This document shows, piece by piece, positions 20,937 to 35,165 of a stretch of 64,000 nucleotides of DNA. Under the pieces are notes generated by a model, which saw only the letters and a program-made list of their open reading frames with translations, was not told the DNA's origin and searched no databases. The stretch covers positions 41,243,628 through 41,307,627 of the forward strand of contig OX578280.1 of assembly GCA_951217055.1 (NCBI GenBank), written 5' to 3'. Positions within the stretch are counted from its first letter, which is position 1. Every line of letters starts with the position of its first letter. Source of the DNA: Gerris lacustris. Taxonomy: Eukaryota; Arthropoda; Insecta; Hemiptera; Gerridae. Made by a program: the position numbers and the translations under genes.

Positions 20937-23318
20937 TTGGATCATCTTATCAAATCATCTCATCTCATTTCTATTATATGTGGTACACTGTTGGCAAAAC
21001 TGCTTTCATGGTTCTATCTTGTTCCTGTAAATGACATTGTATATTTATTAGAATTAAATTTAGTTTGTTAGACAATCTATTGTATGAGTTTTATTTCACC
21101 TATAATGGATACATGTGTTTAACATACTACCCCCATGTTTAACTCAATGATGTACAAATTCTAACCCACTTCTAAAAACTTAAAATTTAGCTTTTGCAAA
21201 GTAACCAATGGCAACCCTCAACAAAATTTAAAAAAATGGCGAAGGAAACTTTAAATTTGTTTTGGAGGTTTGCTGTGGCTAAACCGCAAGTCCTATAAAA
21301 AAACAGATTATTATATGAAATTTTGATATATCTACAAATTTTTTCCAATGATGTTGGCTGTATGTTCATTGGTTATATTTAAGATAGAGATGATTTTTAT
21401 TTTAGGTAAATTTTGTGTTTTCCACCATTATTTAATGCTTTGACACACTTATAGGACAGCTAGAATCTTCAAATTTGGCAAGCATATTAGCACATCCAAC
21501 TACCACAACACAAGCGTGCCAAATTTTATGGTCCTAGCTGTTCTATAAGAAAAATTTAAATAATGTTTGGAAAAAGTACAAAAATTAGACTAAAACTTGA
21601 GGGGAGGGGGGGGGAGTTACAACAGCATAATTGTAGCAATTTTCAAAATTAACCTTAAGAGGTACAGCGAAAAGTCAAAACCTTTTTGGTAAATCATTAA
21701 ATTATCTTTCAACTAAAACTTAGCAAAACTACATAGAAATGAAGAGCTCTCCATTAACCATTGATTGTCGGTTATTAGATACTAAAAGAACCAAAAAAGA
21801 ATTTAAAAAAAAAAACATTTCACAATGAAACTTTGAAAAAATCACAATTCTTTATTACTCATTTACTTAGTTTTATAGCTATTTATATATATATATATAT
21901 TTATATATTTTTGATAACAAAAATACATTTAAGAATTTAATAATAATAATAAATTACAATTATTATAATAATAATAATATTAAAATCGACATTTTGGTAC
22001 ATCGAAATTTTCAATTTGAAAATAATTACAATAATAAAAATTAAAATTTATTTATATAAATATACCAAACAATCAAAATATATCAATTTAAAAAATAAAT
22101 CAAATCAAAACGCTAAATGAAATTTAAAGTTATATAAATTGGAAGAAAATAAAATTATTAGTTTCACATTATTATTTATAATTTCAACAGCTAAGAAACA
22201 TTAACATCACCTTTTTTTTATTTTATCTTGGAATAAAATATATATTTTGGGTTTTTTTTCTTTATCATTAATTATATATATTATATAAATTGTCAACATT
22301 CAACAGCTATTACATAATTAGAATATTTTTTTAAATTTTTACCTTCAAATTTATTAATTAGCAATTTTATTTTATTTTATTTTTTTTTTTTAAGATTTAA
22401 GTTCAAAAAATTCTGTTTTATACCGAGAAACATTTTTATTTTTTATAAAATACACATTTAAAAAAAAATAAAAAATACTATTATTTTATCTGAAAAATGG
22501 TGACACACGATTATTCAATTATGTAGTTTTATTACTTAAAAGTGTATTAATTAGAACCATGTATTTGTTTAAAAAGATTTGTTTGATATTAGTTTTTTAA
22601 TTATTCCTATTAACATTCTATGTAAAAAAAATAATAATACTGAGATAATAGGGAAATAATAAGAATAACAAAAAATATTAATAATAATAATAATAATGTA
22701 AGTTCAGCCTCTATAAACGTAATCTTTAATTGTAAGCAAAAAATAAAAATGTATTTGAAAGCGCAAAAAAATTAAACTAGGGTGAACTAGCCAAATATTG
22801 ACAGTAAGCCAGACATCCTAAATAGTCCACTTTTCTTATAATAATAAAAGAGGCACCGACCGAGAAGGTGCCATGAGTTCTAATTGTTAAACATGGGCCA
22901 GCAATTGGTACATTATAGCTAAATAGCTATTCTATGTACCTATATATGCAATTGATTTTTGTTATGCACTTCTTCCTTGAAGAGAGAATTTTTTTTTTTT
23001 TTTTTAAAAGTTAGTAAATATATTACATAGTTTTTTTTATACTTTTGACTGATCCTTAAATTTTATTACTGGCAATTATTGCTCTAACCACCTTCTACTT
23101 TACTTGGATACATTTGACAAAGGTATCATTAATAGTAAACTATACTGGACTAAACAGTGCCACCAACTTTTGCTTCTGAGCTTTCCGACAGTTCTGATAC
23201 TTCCTCACAAACATCAGGGAATAATATTAGTCTTGTATCTGTATGTCAGTCTGTCCAGCATTTTTGTCAACCAACATATCTTAAAAACTACTCATAAGAA
23301 TAAGGTTAGAAGAACTTA

Positions 23319-23465
23319 CAGTGGAACCTCAATAACTCTTGATCCTTGATATATAGAAATCTCAAAAAATCAAAGTGATTCCCGTTTCCCTTGATAATAA
23401 TCTAAACTTGATAACTCAAAGTGAAAGCATGTTTCCTAGAGGTTTAAGTTATTTAGATTCCAGTG
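23319..23465. mobile_element. Degenerate pogo/Tigger-like MITE
   Basis: It starts CAGTGGAACCTCAATAACTC after TA and ends TTATTTAGATTCCAGTG. These are diverged copies of the inverted ends seen better at 48251-48615. Confidence 0.55.
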
Positions 23466-23524
23466 TTTTAGGAAGCCAGAGTGGCTTACTTTCTTCTTTT
23501 ATTTTGGTCTTACTTTCTTAGGAT

Positions 23525-23980
23525 GTGCTGATAAAGGAGTGGCAGGAGACATCAAAGCTATTGACAGGGAAGGAGGTAAAAGTGTTCTGGTCCCAGGTCA
23601 CACAGCGATCCCAGGGAACGAACAAGTAGAGGAGGTGGCAAAAATAGGAGCTTCCACACCTTTCTGTGGCCCGGAACCTGCAGTAGACTGGTCAAGAGGT
23701 CAGGCTATCAAGTCCAAAATGCTGCTGCCAAAATTGAACAAGAGGAAAACTGAATGGTATTTAGGACCGAGTAGGACCCCATAAGAAACTTAGTTGGAGT
23801 CCTAACTGGACTCTGCTGGCTCACATGACATCCGACATTACTAAAAATTGAGGACTATCTTATCTATTCAGTGTGGCGAAGAAGAAGAAACTCTTACCAC
23901 TTAATGTGAAGGATAGGGCAGATTCTTATGGCAGAGGCTTGAAACATTAAAATGGCATGACATCCTCTCTTCCCTTTTAA
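23525..23980 (+). pseudogene. Non-LTR retrotransposon remnant: RNase H end and zinc-knuckle tail
   Basis: The reading VLVPGHTAIPGNEQVEEVAK matches the RNase H motif (VPGH..I.GNE.AD) of Jockey/R1-type elements, followed by the ACTPFCGPEP-like segment. In other frames LVGVLTGLCWLT and GEEEETL resemble the C-terminal tail that follows RNase H. There are at least two frameshifts or stops. The start of the ORF2 protein is absent, as in a 5'-truncated dead copy. Confidence 0.75.
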
Positions 23981-24635
23981 CTTGATCATAAAAGTCGCAT
24001 CTTAATACCCACATGCTTACTGTCTGTGTAGCCCTCTCAGACACAAATTTGTTAAATTTAATGTTTTTAAAAAAAATAAATAAAAATGAACATATGAATA
24101 ATAAAAGCACATTGCTTGACTCCATTAAAATTATTCACATGAATAGGCACTTTTATACATCAATGTAATTATATGATATTTATACATACACATACATTTA
24201 TATAAATAGTTAATATAACTATATACCGTACCGTCTCACTTCACTAGTAACTAAACAAAATAATATGCAAGTTCATTACAAGATAAAGATGCCATTTTTG
24301 CTTTACTACATAATTATTTTAATTACTTTATCAATAATGTTGGTTTTACTGATGAAAATAATTATTTCTAAATCTAGATCTACCGTTGAATATTATTATT
24401 TAGTTTAATATTCCCTTCATATTTTTACCTAATGTACGCCTGGCTAGTTTTATAACCTAAATATTATGCGAGGAAAACTCTCGGAAAATTTTTAAGTAAT
24501 AATATTGCTAGCTAAAACAAAATTTGTAAAACTTTTTCTTAAGCCAATTCGAAGAACAACCTTTAAAAGAAAGCAAAAAGAGATAACCTGAAACCTCTAC
24601 CCAAAATCTTTACTAACTTTAATCAATTCTCTTTG

Positions 24636-24638
<3 letters not shown>

Positions 24639-24711
<73 letters not shown>
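24639..24711. repeat. (TA)n microsatellite
   Basis: An uninterrupted alternating TA run of about 70 bp. Confidence 0.97.
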
Positions 24712-24714
<3 letters not shown>

Positions 24715-27206
24715 TGGTTGCAATTTTTATTTACCCCCAAGTAACCAATATTTAAAAAGAAGAAAAGAAAGGGAATTACTAACAACAATAAATGTAAAAA
24801 AAGGGTAGATCTTCATTTAAAAATACTTATTTTTAATTATTGCAATAATATTATTGCATTATTTTAGAATTTACACAAGATATTTTCATACAGTGATAAA
24901 TAAAATAATGTGCAGATAAAACAACAGGAAGATTAACCAATGGCAGATGGCCTGGAAGATTAATCAATTGCAGATGGCCAATTATTACTGGCAGAATGGT
25001 GATTTATTAATGGTGTCTAAATTCAATATAAGTTGCGTGTAACAAAACAGGCTGATTTCATTCTTAGTCTTACTTTTTTGGCTTAAAGGCCCCATAAAGG
25101 TTGAGATTTTGTTGTTCAATGCAATAAAAACAGGTTTAACAAACTTGGTAACAAGCTGATCAAAGGACAGTGTTGCTTAACAAAAAATATATTTAAATCA
25201 TAAATGTAGATCTACAAACTAATGTTGATATCAAAGTCCTTTAACACATCCATACACAGTTCAACAGGTTTGAAAAACACATAGCCATGCCCTCAAAAAT
25301 CTACGGCTTTAGATTTTATCAATAAGTTTGGATAACCTCAAAATTCGTTGGAAGACCAGACCACACACATTCAGACATGTTTGACAACCAAACTAAGTTG
25401 TACAATAAAAGGTCACCAAGTATAGGGCCCTTTACTCAATCTTTTTAAATGTATAAACAAAAGTTAAGAATTATTCATAACAAAATAAGAACAGAATAAA
25501 ATACTCTCAGCTTAAGATGTCATTATGTGTGACCATTTACTTTCGGCAACACATGTATGGGATTTTTTTTATTCATACTAAAGTAAAACATTTATATATC
25601 ACAAATACAGTTGATAAAATATTTCTTATCACAATAAGAATTGGTCTTAGCTTACAATTTAAAATGTAATTTAAGCTTATTAACATAATGAATAAGTTGC
25701 ATTAAATTCCAATTGATAATTAATTAAGCTTAACATGTTCTAATCGAGACTCAATTTTTTGTTAACATGTTCAAGCTTAAAAAATCTGGCATCTTTATAG
25801 CAAAGTACATGAAGGAAAGTCAAATTAAAAACATGATATAAGATTAAAAAAATAATAATAATCACATAGTGCATAATGGATTTTGTTTTACTGTAAAGCT
25901 TTGTTAAAATATATAATATATACTTAAGTTTAGAATTAGGAAAGAATTAAAATGAAATACATGGCTTCTATATGACTAGCTAAATTAAATTGAAATAAAA
26001 CAACAACAAAAATAATACAACTCAAGATACTTCGATGCTCTGGATGAGGTCACTGTCTAAGATTGTGTAAATTCTGTGTGGGAATTACAGAAACAAGAAA
26101 CCTATGCAGTCTTTTACAGTAACAAATTTGCAAATATTGAGAGCTATATGTGCAATATGATTGAATCATGACTGAATCAATTGAAATTGGAACATGTATA
26201 CACCAATCCAATGAAATTGTTCAATGCAATTACCCATGGAAAAGAATTTGAACAAGTACAACTTTTTATTCAATCTGACTAAATGGCTCCATGGATGCAT
26301 AAAATTATTAATATAAGATGGTTAAAATAATGCGCTTTTTCGAAGAAATTGCAACCCTGAGCCCAATATTTAATGCACAAATACAATTATGATAAAATCT
26401 AAAAATTGACAATTTTGGACTTAGCTAGCTCCGATCTTAAGAGACAATATGAACTGGATGCATTAGGAGGTCAGGCTAGATTTCAAATTCTGTCCTAAAA
26501 CCTAGTGGATTCTCTAACTTAAAGCTCTTTTTATTAAAATCAGTTAATCATTTCAATGAAACATTTAAAATGCTATCAATCTCAGACAGCAAGCTTCTCC
26601 ATAACATCTGAAAAGTAACTACATTTGAGACTGTATAAAACCTAATAAATATAAAAGAATAAAAACTTTTACAACTAAAATAAGTAGTGTGATAAAGAAA
26701 TAAAAAAAAGAAACTTATGATATAACTATATTCATTAAACTACAAATTAAAAATGTTATTTTGATAAAAAAAACAACCTTTAACGCAGATATTTTAACAG
26801 CACAATTTACCGGATACAATTTTTTAATATTATTTTGGATAATGCCCCTTTTTTTAACAACTAACACTAATTTAAAAATAATATGCTGAAAATATTTAAA
26901 AAAAAAAATAATAATGATACATTTTTAACAATAAATTGGCCTATTTCTTTTTTTATTATTTCTTTTTTCTTTTTCTTTTTAGATAAACATACTTCTGTTA
27001 TCTAAATTTAATTTAATAGTAAAAATGAAACTAAGTAAAATAGGAAAATATAATGTGAACGTTCGTTGTAGAATGAACAACATAGTCTGAAATATAATAT
27101 AAATTTTATATTAGTTAATAATTTATTTTTAGAGTTATGGTTTCTTTGTTTTAATTACTTAAGTTAAATACAAAAATAAAAAATAAACTTTTTAATAATA
27201 ATAATA

Positions 27207-27310
<104 letters not shown>

Positions 27311-28670
27311 CGTTAATACCCCTAATGACCAAACTGTTTGTTACTGTTAAAAAAAAAAAAATCAATAAATATAAACACCAAATGATACACATTGATAAAG
27401 GAAAAAATTACAAAAATGAAAAATAAAAAAACAAATAATTTAATAATGTGTCGATATTATTAATAATATTAGAAGAAATTAAAGAATAAATTACAAACCA
27501 TCTAATGGACATCTATGAGGAATATTACAAAAACTATAAGCTATTTACAATATTACCTAGTCAATATTTGTTGGTGTAAAATTAAAAAAATTAAATGAAT
27601 GTTAAAAATTTAAACTAAATTGAACAACTTTAAAAAAATATTTTGAAAGCAAAAGCATAATTAAAAAAAAAATGTAAATATTACTAATAATAATAATAAG
27701 ACAAAAAAAAAAAAATTACTATTAAAATAATAAAGGCCTGTTTTTATCATTTTTATATTTACATGAAAAATGAAATAAAATAAAATCTATTTAAAAATTT
27801 ATTTTCAAAAATTCTCTATTTTTTGCACAAATTAAAATATTAATTACCTTTAAATACGATAAGATAAAAACTATACTTATAACCAGAGACGGGAAAAAGT
27901 CATAAACGTCATAGCCATATGATTTTGTCATAAAATAGCCATTTTTCGAATAAACGTCATAAAATGGGGTTTTCTTGGGATAAACGTCATAGAATGGCCT
28001 TTTTTGTCAAATGTTTAGCAAAAAGTTTTTGTTTTTTTCTTTTTGTAAAAGCAAATTTTAAAATTTAACACTCCTGGTCCGGTTCCAGGTAAAAGTTCAG
28101 TTCAAACAAAAAACCCTTACACCAGCTTAGTGAAAGGCCTGGGCTCTTAATTCCCTGATCACTTTCGGACTTAACTAATGCGCTTATGCTATGCAAACCT
28201 GCAACTAGAGAGGCTCCGACGGTCGTCCCTAATTCCAAACTAGGGCTCCTGATCGGCTCCTTGTAACAAATATTCCAATTAGAACCCAGGAAGGTCAAGA
28301 TAGATTCTCCAATCAGCCAATAGTAAACCCATTGGGTTGGGCTGTTTCCTGATTAGCTGTTCCAGAACTTAAGATTTTATATATATTCATGGTAAGGGAT
28401 TTGAATGTTTAATTGCTCATTTGATTTCTTACTCGTGTTACTTGTTTTTTTTTTTTTACTTGTTCTATTACTTGGGTTTCGTTGATAAAACCAAAAAAGG
28501 AAACCCTTATAGTTTGGTTCATGTGTCTGTCTATCTGTCAGTCGGTACAGTTCCAATAACTTTTGAATCAAAAGAGATACAAACATGAAACTCCAATATT
28601 AAAGATCGTTTTGACGCACACACAGGAAAAATATTGCGAACTCAAAATAATCAGCTGTTCAAATTCAAAA

Positions 28671-29112
28671 TGGCGGATAACTCACGTCACGCGACTTTTT
28701 TTTTTTTTAATTTTGAGTGGGGTATCAAATGAAAGGTATTGAAGAGTAGATACAAAACTATATAACACTTGTGGAAAGCGTTAAATTTTCAACGCCATTT
28801 TGTCAAAAACCATCAAAATTTTGCGTGTACCCCCCCCCCCCCCCCCCTTAAAACTATATTTCCGCTGTTTCTAAAAATATGAAAAAATATGCAAAATGTG
28901 CTTTCTGCTGGGCCAAAGAAAAATAAGAATAGCAATTCAATATGAATTACTGGGAATCCAAGATGGCGGCTAATTCCTGTCACGGGGGAATTTTTTAAAA
29001 TTTGAGTGAGGTATATAATGAAAGGTATTGAGGAGTAGATTACAAAAATATATAACACGTGTGGAAAGTGTTTAATTTTTCATGCCATTTTGTTAAAAAA
29101 ACATCAAAATTT
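28671..29112. repeat. Internal direct duplication inside the hAT element
   Basis: The two blocks share ATGGCGG, then AATGAAAGGTATTGA, GAGTAGAT, ATATAACAC, GTGGAAAG and CCATTTTGT, spaced about 287 bp apart and diverged. A C-run at about 28831-28847 lies between them. Confidence 0.7.
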
Positions 29113-29117
29113 GAATC

Positions 29118-29360
29118 ATGGATGGGAACACGCCCAAGGCCATAGCTGCCCGACTAAAAGGCAAAGAAGTTCGGAAATTGCCTGAAGGGCAAAAATGAAA
29201 TGAAGTGTCATGCATGAAATTTGCTCCCAGCTCATCTGCCGACGTCGAATGGTGTTTTTCCAAGTTTAAAATTCTACTGACGGACAAAAGAGCCAATTTA
29301 ACTCTGGATAATATAGAACAACATATGATTATTTTTTACAACGTTGAAGCATTCTGCTAA
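29118..29360 (+). pseudogene. hAT transposase C-terminal dimerisation segment, broken
   Basis: The frame reads KFAPSSSADVEWCFSKFKIL then LTLDNIEQHMIIFYN, the hAT C-terminal pattern (SS.ADVER.FS...LSD.R..LT.EN...H). One in-frame TGA precedes it and a TAA follows. It lacks the RNase-H-like catalytic domain, so it is not functional. Confidence 0.88.
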
Positions 29361-29633
29361 TTATTATTATTTATTATATATTGTAAATATAATTCTGTGT
29401 TTATGAAATATTGAATTCTTTCTTTTGAACTACCCTCCAAAATAACGCTAAATTTTCGCTAAAAAAAGGCTAATTTTTCACATTGAAAATAAACGTCATA
29501 CTTTTTGCTAAAACGTCATAAAACAACCGATTTTCTAAAATAGAGGTCATAAAACAGGATAATAAAAGTCATAAAAGTCATAGAATAAAGGTCATGAAAT
29601 AGAAAAATAAAAGTCATAAACGTCCCGTCTCTG

Positions 29634-30981
29634 CTTATAACCTATAAAATTATTTTTGATGAAATTAATTTTTAATTTATTAATAATTCATTTAAAACCA
29701 ATTGTATTAACTATAAACACACAAAGAAATCAAATTAAAAAATCATGAGAACTGCCAGGAAAATAGAAATTAAGAAAAAAAAACAATAGTAAGAAATATA
29801 TCACACACAAAAACAAAATCTCTTTATGAGTGCATCTTATATTATGAATAATGAAATAACTAATAATTGACAATCTAAAAAAAGCTTATATTTAGCCGAT
29901 ATATATTTAGTCTGAAATAATTAGATAACATTTCTTGCATACGAGTCTGCAAGACAGTGATGCATTTTCATGTCTTCACTCACGTAAGCTACCGACATGA
30001 AATGTCGTTAGGCGTGTGCCAACGATTAACATCACGAGCCTTGATTCGTGTGAAATAATTCTTAGGACATACGAACGTAAATGAATTTACCACCACATAT
30101 ACACTTGTACATAAAACATTATTATTGTAAAAAAAAAATTGTTTCTTATTTTGACAGTGTAACGTGTTTTGGTGTCGTTTTTTGGTAACACTTTTCAAGT
30201 AATGTGTTAATGTGCCAAAGTAAAGACATGAAAATGTCAAAAAAAAACAAAAACAAAAAAACAACGATATTAAAACTCCACAGAGAATAAACAATAATGA
30301 ATTTAAAAAAAAAAAAATATTGTAAGTTCCTCTTCTCAGAGAGAAAAATGCCACAGCACTTGGAGTAAAATGTTACAAATAAATTACCAAAGTAGATCAA
30401 ATATGAAAAATAAAATAAATAAATAAAAAATATTAAAACCTTTGTTTCAGACTAAATTTTCTCAACTTAAAATAACATAAAACTAAGAAATACTAAAATA
30501 TAAATATAAATGTATACTAATTATAAAAAATCAACTAATTATAGTAGTAAAACAGTAAAAAAAAAAAAAACAGAAGTTAGTAGGCCTTAAAAAATGAGAA
30601 AATATTATTTTATTCGACCAATACTCTAATGTAATTGAGTAAATAAAAAACAAATCTTAAAGGATAAATTTAAATATAATAATATAAAAGAAAGCTTCCA
30701 TAATGATCCACCGTTTTTACCAGCAAAACAGTGTTTAGATACTTCAGAATTTTCCGTAAAAACACAAAATATAATTGCTACAATATTTATGTTGTCATTT
30801 TATAAAAAAAAATATATATTATGGCAAAAAAAATTATAAATTTTAAGGTGGGATTAAATAATCAAATTTTTGTTTAAACAATTATTATACACCAATATCT
30901 AAATATACAAGACACAGAGAAAGAGAGGTGTAATTATTTATATTTTGAATCAGTGTATTAGCTTGTTAATGTATATTGACA

Positions 30982-31061
<80 letters not shown>

Positions 31062-31693
31062 TAACATTTATAGTAATAAGCTAATAATACTTAAACTTTA
31101 TAGACACTTACTAATTATTTTTAAAAGTTTTATTTTTCAATCTAGATAAAAAGAGATTTTTTTATTTAAAAAATATATATATATTTAATAATTACAACTA
31201 TTAATTACTAGATAATTAAAAAAAAACTATGGAAGCAATAGTTACACCTTGATGTGAAACCTTTTTTATATTTTTCTCTAGAATAAACTAGAGAGTAAGT
31301 TGGGGTGGATTGGGGGGAAAGGGTTTTATTTATTATTCTAGTTTATTGTTATTTGTATTGTTCTATTTCATCGTTATTCTACTATTTAGTGTTTGTTATT
31401 CTACTATTTAGTCAAGTAGCAGTTATATGTGATTAGTGATTAGATTAGTTTGACAATTTGTATACATAATTATTATGTCTCAACAATAAAGAAATATTAT
31501 TATTATTATTATTGACATGGCCCTATCACTGGATTAGAGATGGAGGTATCACCACTTGCTTGAAACCTTAGTCTTATCACTAGAAATTCAATTAAAACAC
31601 CAGAAAGGTGAGACTTATTTCTCACTGAAAACATTACATGGAATAGAATACCATCAAAGAGGTGTTTAGACACTCATTTTAATTTTGACAACA
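29634..31693. other. AT-rich intergenic stretch
   Basis: No supported gene. It contains A-runs, a TA microsatellite at 30988-31056 and an ATT tail at 31495-31513. The overlapping minus-strand frames at 29989-30400 are Phe/Tyr-rich readings of AT-rich DNA. Confidence 0.6.
30988..31056. repeat. (TA)n microsatellite
   Basis: An alternating TA run of about 68 bp. Confidence 0.97.
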
Positions 31694-31701
31694 ATAATAC
31701 T

Positions 31702-33543
31702 CAGCACCGGTGCTACACTTTTGGCCGCCACAGGCAAGACTGTGTTTGGCCGCCCCATTGAAATAGGATTTTTTTTTGACCGGGGGAAGGGGGGGGGGGC
31801 AGAAGTGTCAGTTATTGGGGCTTTCCTATGTGTCCGTGTTTGGGTTGTTACACAAAACGTAACTGAAAGTTTCAAATTTTTTTGTTCGGTTCTTTCGGGA
31901 ATAAAGATGCGCTCCAAATTTGGAGGCGCTACCCCCAAAAACTCTGAAAAAATTTTATTTTTATTTTGAAAGTGTCAATTTGGGGTAAAAAATAATTCAA
32001 GATATTAGTTTAAAGGTTATGCAGACGCCAGGAGCCTAAACCATTCGGCCGATTTTGACGGAATTTTGCATACATGTTCCGAAAAATCATACCCCGAGGC
32101 CAAATCGAGAAAATAATTTTAGCTCCAAATTTGGGGGAGCTACCCCACAAAACTCTGAAAAAAAATTATTTCTTAAAAACGGTTCCGACGATTTTGATTA
32201 AAAAAGTTCTAAAATGTAGTCCATTTAAATACGAATCTAACGATATAAGCCGTTTTCCAGGGAAAAATCTAGTTCCTGAGAAAATAGCGTTAATCGCGGA
32301 CGGAGAGAGGCCGGGTTCGATTCTCCGCCGAGGAGAAGTTATTTTTAAATTTTGATAAATTGTTCAATAATAATTAAATTAACCATTAAATGTTCAATGA
32401 GAGTCAGATGCTAGAGCTCAAGGACTAAGTTTCAGGACAAAGTTACAATACGTAATGTTTCTTAAAATTTAACATAAACTTTTAATAAAGGAACAACATT
32501 GAACTAAAAGGTTTGAGAATATCCCAAACATGGGATGAAATATCACCTTTAAAATAAAAATAATAGAATCTTTTATTATCCCTGTAGACTCCAAATTTTT
32601 TAAAAATATACAATTTAAAGGGGCAGCACAGATTAAGGAAAAATGTAATTAAATGTACCTACTAAAACTAATAAATGGAAAACACTGGGCTAAGTAATTC
32701 TGAACTCGTATATATGAAAAACATTGTCTGAGTTTTCTCACACCTATTTTTATTTTATTTGGATTAGGAGAGAAAACAATTAAAAAAGACCAGTCATGCA
32801 CCATGACTTAATGAGCGAATTTTCAAAGAAATCTGCATATTATTGGCTTATGAAAATATAGGAAAATTTTGGTTTAGAATTTGGATGGGTGAAAGTCAAA
32901 ATAGTATACGTAATAAAAATATAGTAGTACGTAATTGTTGTTATGTACACTTTTGTCATATTTTCATATAAGAGGGGGATAAAATAAAAAAAAACACGTT
33001 TTTATGCTATTTTTGACCCCTAAATGAAATCATTTACTCGACCAACAAACTCATCCTTTCTTTTAATATAATTGACATTTTAACATTTGTTTGGATTTTT
33101 TAAGTGCATCCTAGCGTGAGATATCGTCTGGAGTGACACATACATATATACATACATGTATAAAAAAAGTGTTACATCTCAGGAATCGATTAAGAGCGTC
33201 TAAAACCGATTTCCATGGAGAAAAGTTTCAAAAATTTGCATTACAAAAATTTTTGATCCATTGCAATAGCTTAATTTTCTTCTAAACCGGTGTAACCAAG
33301 AACCAACCTGAAATGCGATTAGCTGGGCTATACATAACTAAAACAACACCTGATAAGGTATTGTCTAGGGGTGTTATTTACTAGGGTACCATATCTAACT
33401 GCCTACTCAGTACCTCCACACACATTATTATCGTTTTGCTACTATACATTTTTTTTTGCAATTTATAAAAAAAAAACTGAGGGCGTCATCGGCCGCCCCC
33501 TGAGTTTGGCTGCCTGCCCCGCCTGTGTGTAGCGCCGGCGCTG
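31702..33543. mobile_element. hAT-type element with 8-bp TSD, no transposase
   Basis: The termini CAGCACCGGTGCTACAC and GTGTAGCGCCGGCGCTG are inverted with a few mismatches, flanked by ATAATACT at 31694-31701 and 33544-33551. Both ends carry TGGC(C/T)GCC and GGCCGCCCC motifs. The interior has a duplicated module (around 31900 and 32120, GCTCCAAATTTGG and CTCTGAAAAAA). Part of it (near 32210-32290) resembles 7985-8060. No coding region is recognised. Confidence 0.88.
32300..32340. repeat. tRNA T-arm-like segment
   Basis: GCCGGGTTCGATTCTCCGCC looks like a tRNA B-box and T-stem, but no matching A-box or acceptor stem is seen, so it is a tRNA-derived repeat fragment at most. Confidence 0.35.
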
Positions 33544-34721
33544 ATAATACTGCCCTGCTAAGCCAAGAAACCATACCTAGCATTTGGCTGAAAATTAGGT
33601 TTTTGAAAGAGTATGAGTAAATTCTTCATTTCAGAGACTAAGGATTTTAAAATTTTGTTTCTTTGAAAATTTACCAAATAAGAATGATATTCGGATTCAG
33701 TGCAACTCAGCATTTGTGACACCCGTATAGTTTTTGAAAATTTCAATTTTAATATTTTTAAGATAGTGGCCAATGTGGCAGAAAACTAAAAACTTTTTAG
33801 ACCACATGACAAGTTATGCATGAGGAGTAGGGAAAGAATATTTAATTAGGTATTATTATTACAGATATAGCTGGAAGGAGGGTGTTAAAAAAATGTATGT
33901 TCATACATTCGTCACATATTTTAATTTAAAAGCTCTTTTTAGATATATTAACAATATGCCAATATGACCCCATAAAAGGTTATGAACATTCACATCAAGG
34001 TATTAACACGCCTAAATATTAAATTTTATCATAATTAAAAAAAAAAATTGAGTGTTTAAAAAACTAAATAATTTATCAATCTAAGAATGCCCATGTTTGG
34101 GATTTATACATATAAACTATGTTAATGAAAAAATCAAACATCAATACATACAACGTTAAGTGCTCTAAATATCATAATTTTCTTTTTTAAAAAACACATG
34201 ATATTACTATTATACTAAAGAAAAGAAAAATTTATAAACAAGAAAAGACATTTTTTACTATATAATGTAATATATTATAACCTTTGAAAAAATGTTTAAA
34301 TATATTTTTTTTATTTAAAAAAATTATTGATCCACCTATATATTTATATATATATATGATTATAGCACATTTAGAGATAATCAAAAATAAAGAATTAACA
34401 TTAAAAAAATTGAGTTTTTAAAAATGTTAGCAATATTAGAGTTTTCTTGTCTTAATTAATTAAATAAAAAGCTTAGAATTTTATTTATTTAAAAATATGA
34501 ATTCCTTGTTTTACACACATAGAGAGAGAAAGAGAGAGAGACACTAAATTCAGTATATATATATTTTTATTTTAACCTTTATTTATTTTCCAGCTCTATT
34601 TTACGGTTTCCTTTTCTTTTTGTTGTTTTTATCCATTCAAATATGTATGGTAAAAATTATTTTTTTTATCAGTATGCAAGAAAATTTAGTAGAGTTTTAA
34701 GTTGTTGGTTTTTGATTTATT

Positions 34722-34728
<7 letters not shown>

Positions 34729-34806
<78 letters not shown>
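34729..34806. repeat. (TA)n microsatellite
   Basis: An alternating TA run of about 78 bp. Confidence 0.97.
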
Positions 34807-34812
<6 letters not shown>

Positions 34813-34974
34813 AATATATACATATATAATCAATCACAACAATGATTGACAACTTATATGGGTATTTTAAAAGAGACTTTTAAATTGACAATGTAGGGCA
34901 TACTCGGCTAAGAAAAGCTTTAAGAGCTTTCGAGTTTTGCAGATATTAAATCTGTTCAGGAAGGTATTAATTGT

Positions 34975-35165
34975 TGACATTCAGGTTGGCTAATGTGAGG
35001 GAAAAAATAAAGCCACTAGGCCTGTGGGAACGGTTATCACACCCTTCTACTAGTGACAATTTTGTTTGTCTAGTTGGCACGACCATCTAGGCTTCAAATT
35101 TTCAGTTCTCATTGGCTCCCCATCCCATTCTTTTATTTTCCCATTCTGTCATAAATTAACACTTG
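34975..35165. repeat. Dispersed repeat copy, CTCATTGGCTCCCC family
   Basis: It shares AATAAAGCCACTAG, CTAGTTGG and CTCATTGGCTCCCC with 38655-38800, and parts with 57795-57860. Confidence 0.55.

Larger units (their letters stand above)
27884..29633 (+). mobile_element. hAT element with 8-bp TSD and transposase relic
   Basis: The termini CAGAGACGGGA and TCCCGTCTCTG (written with one base of variation) are inverted, and the 8-bp duplication CTTATAAC flanks both sides (27876-27883 and 29634-29641). Both ends carry many copies of AA(A/C)GTCATA, typical subterminal transposase-binding repeats. A short C-terminal piece of hAT transposase survives near the right end. The middle holds a duplicated block (28671-28826 and 28959-29112). 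Confidence 0.92.

Noticed and set aside
24597..24788. ORF with a long Ile-Tyr repeat
   Set aside because: Pure translation of a TA microsatellite.
29989..30400. Two overlapping minus-strand ORFs of 84 and 121 codons
   Set aside because: They are Phe/Leu/Tyr-rich readings of AT-rich DNA with A-runs, without splice context or recognisable motif.
31685..32355. Two ORFs of 93-94 codons on the plus strand
   Set aside because: They lie in the repetitive interior of the 31702-33543 hAT-type element, repeat each other's motifs and show no domain.
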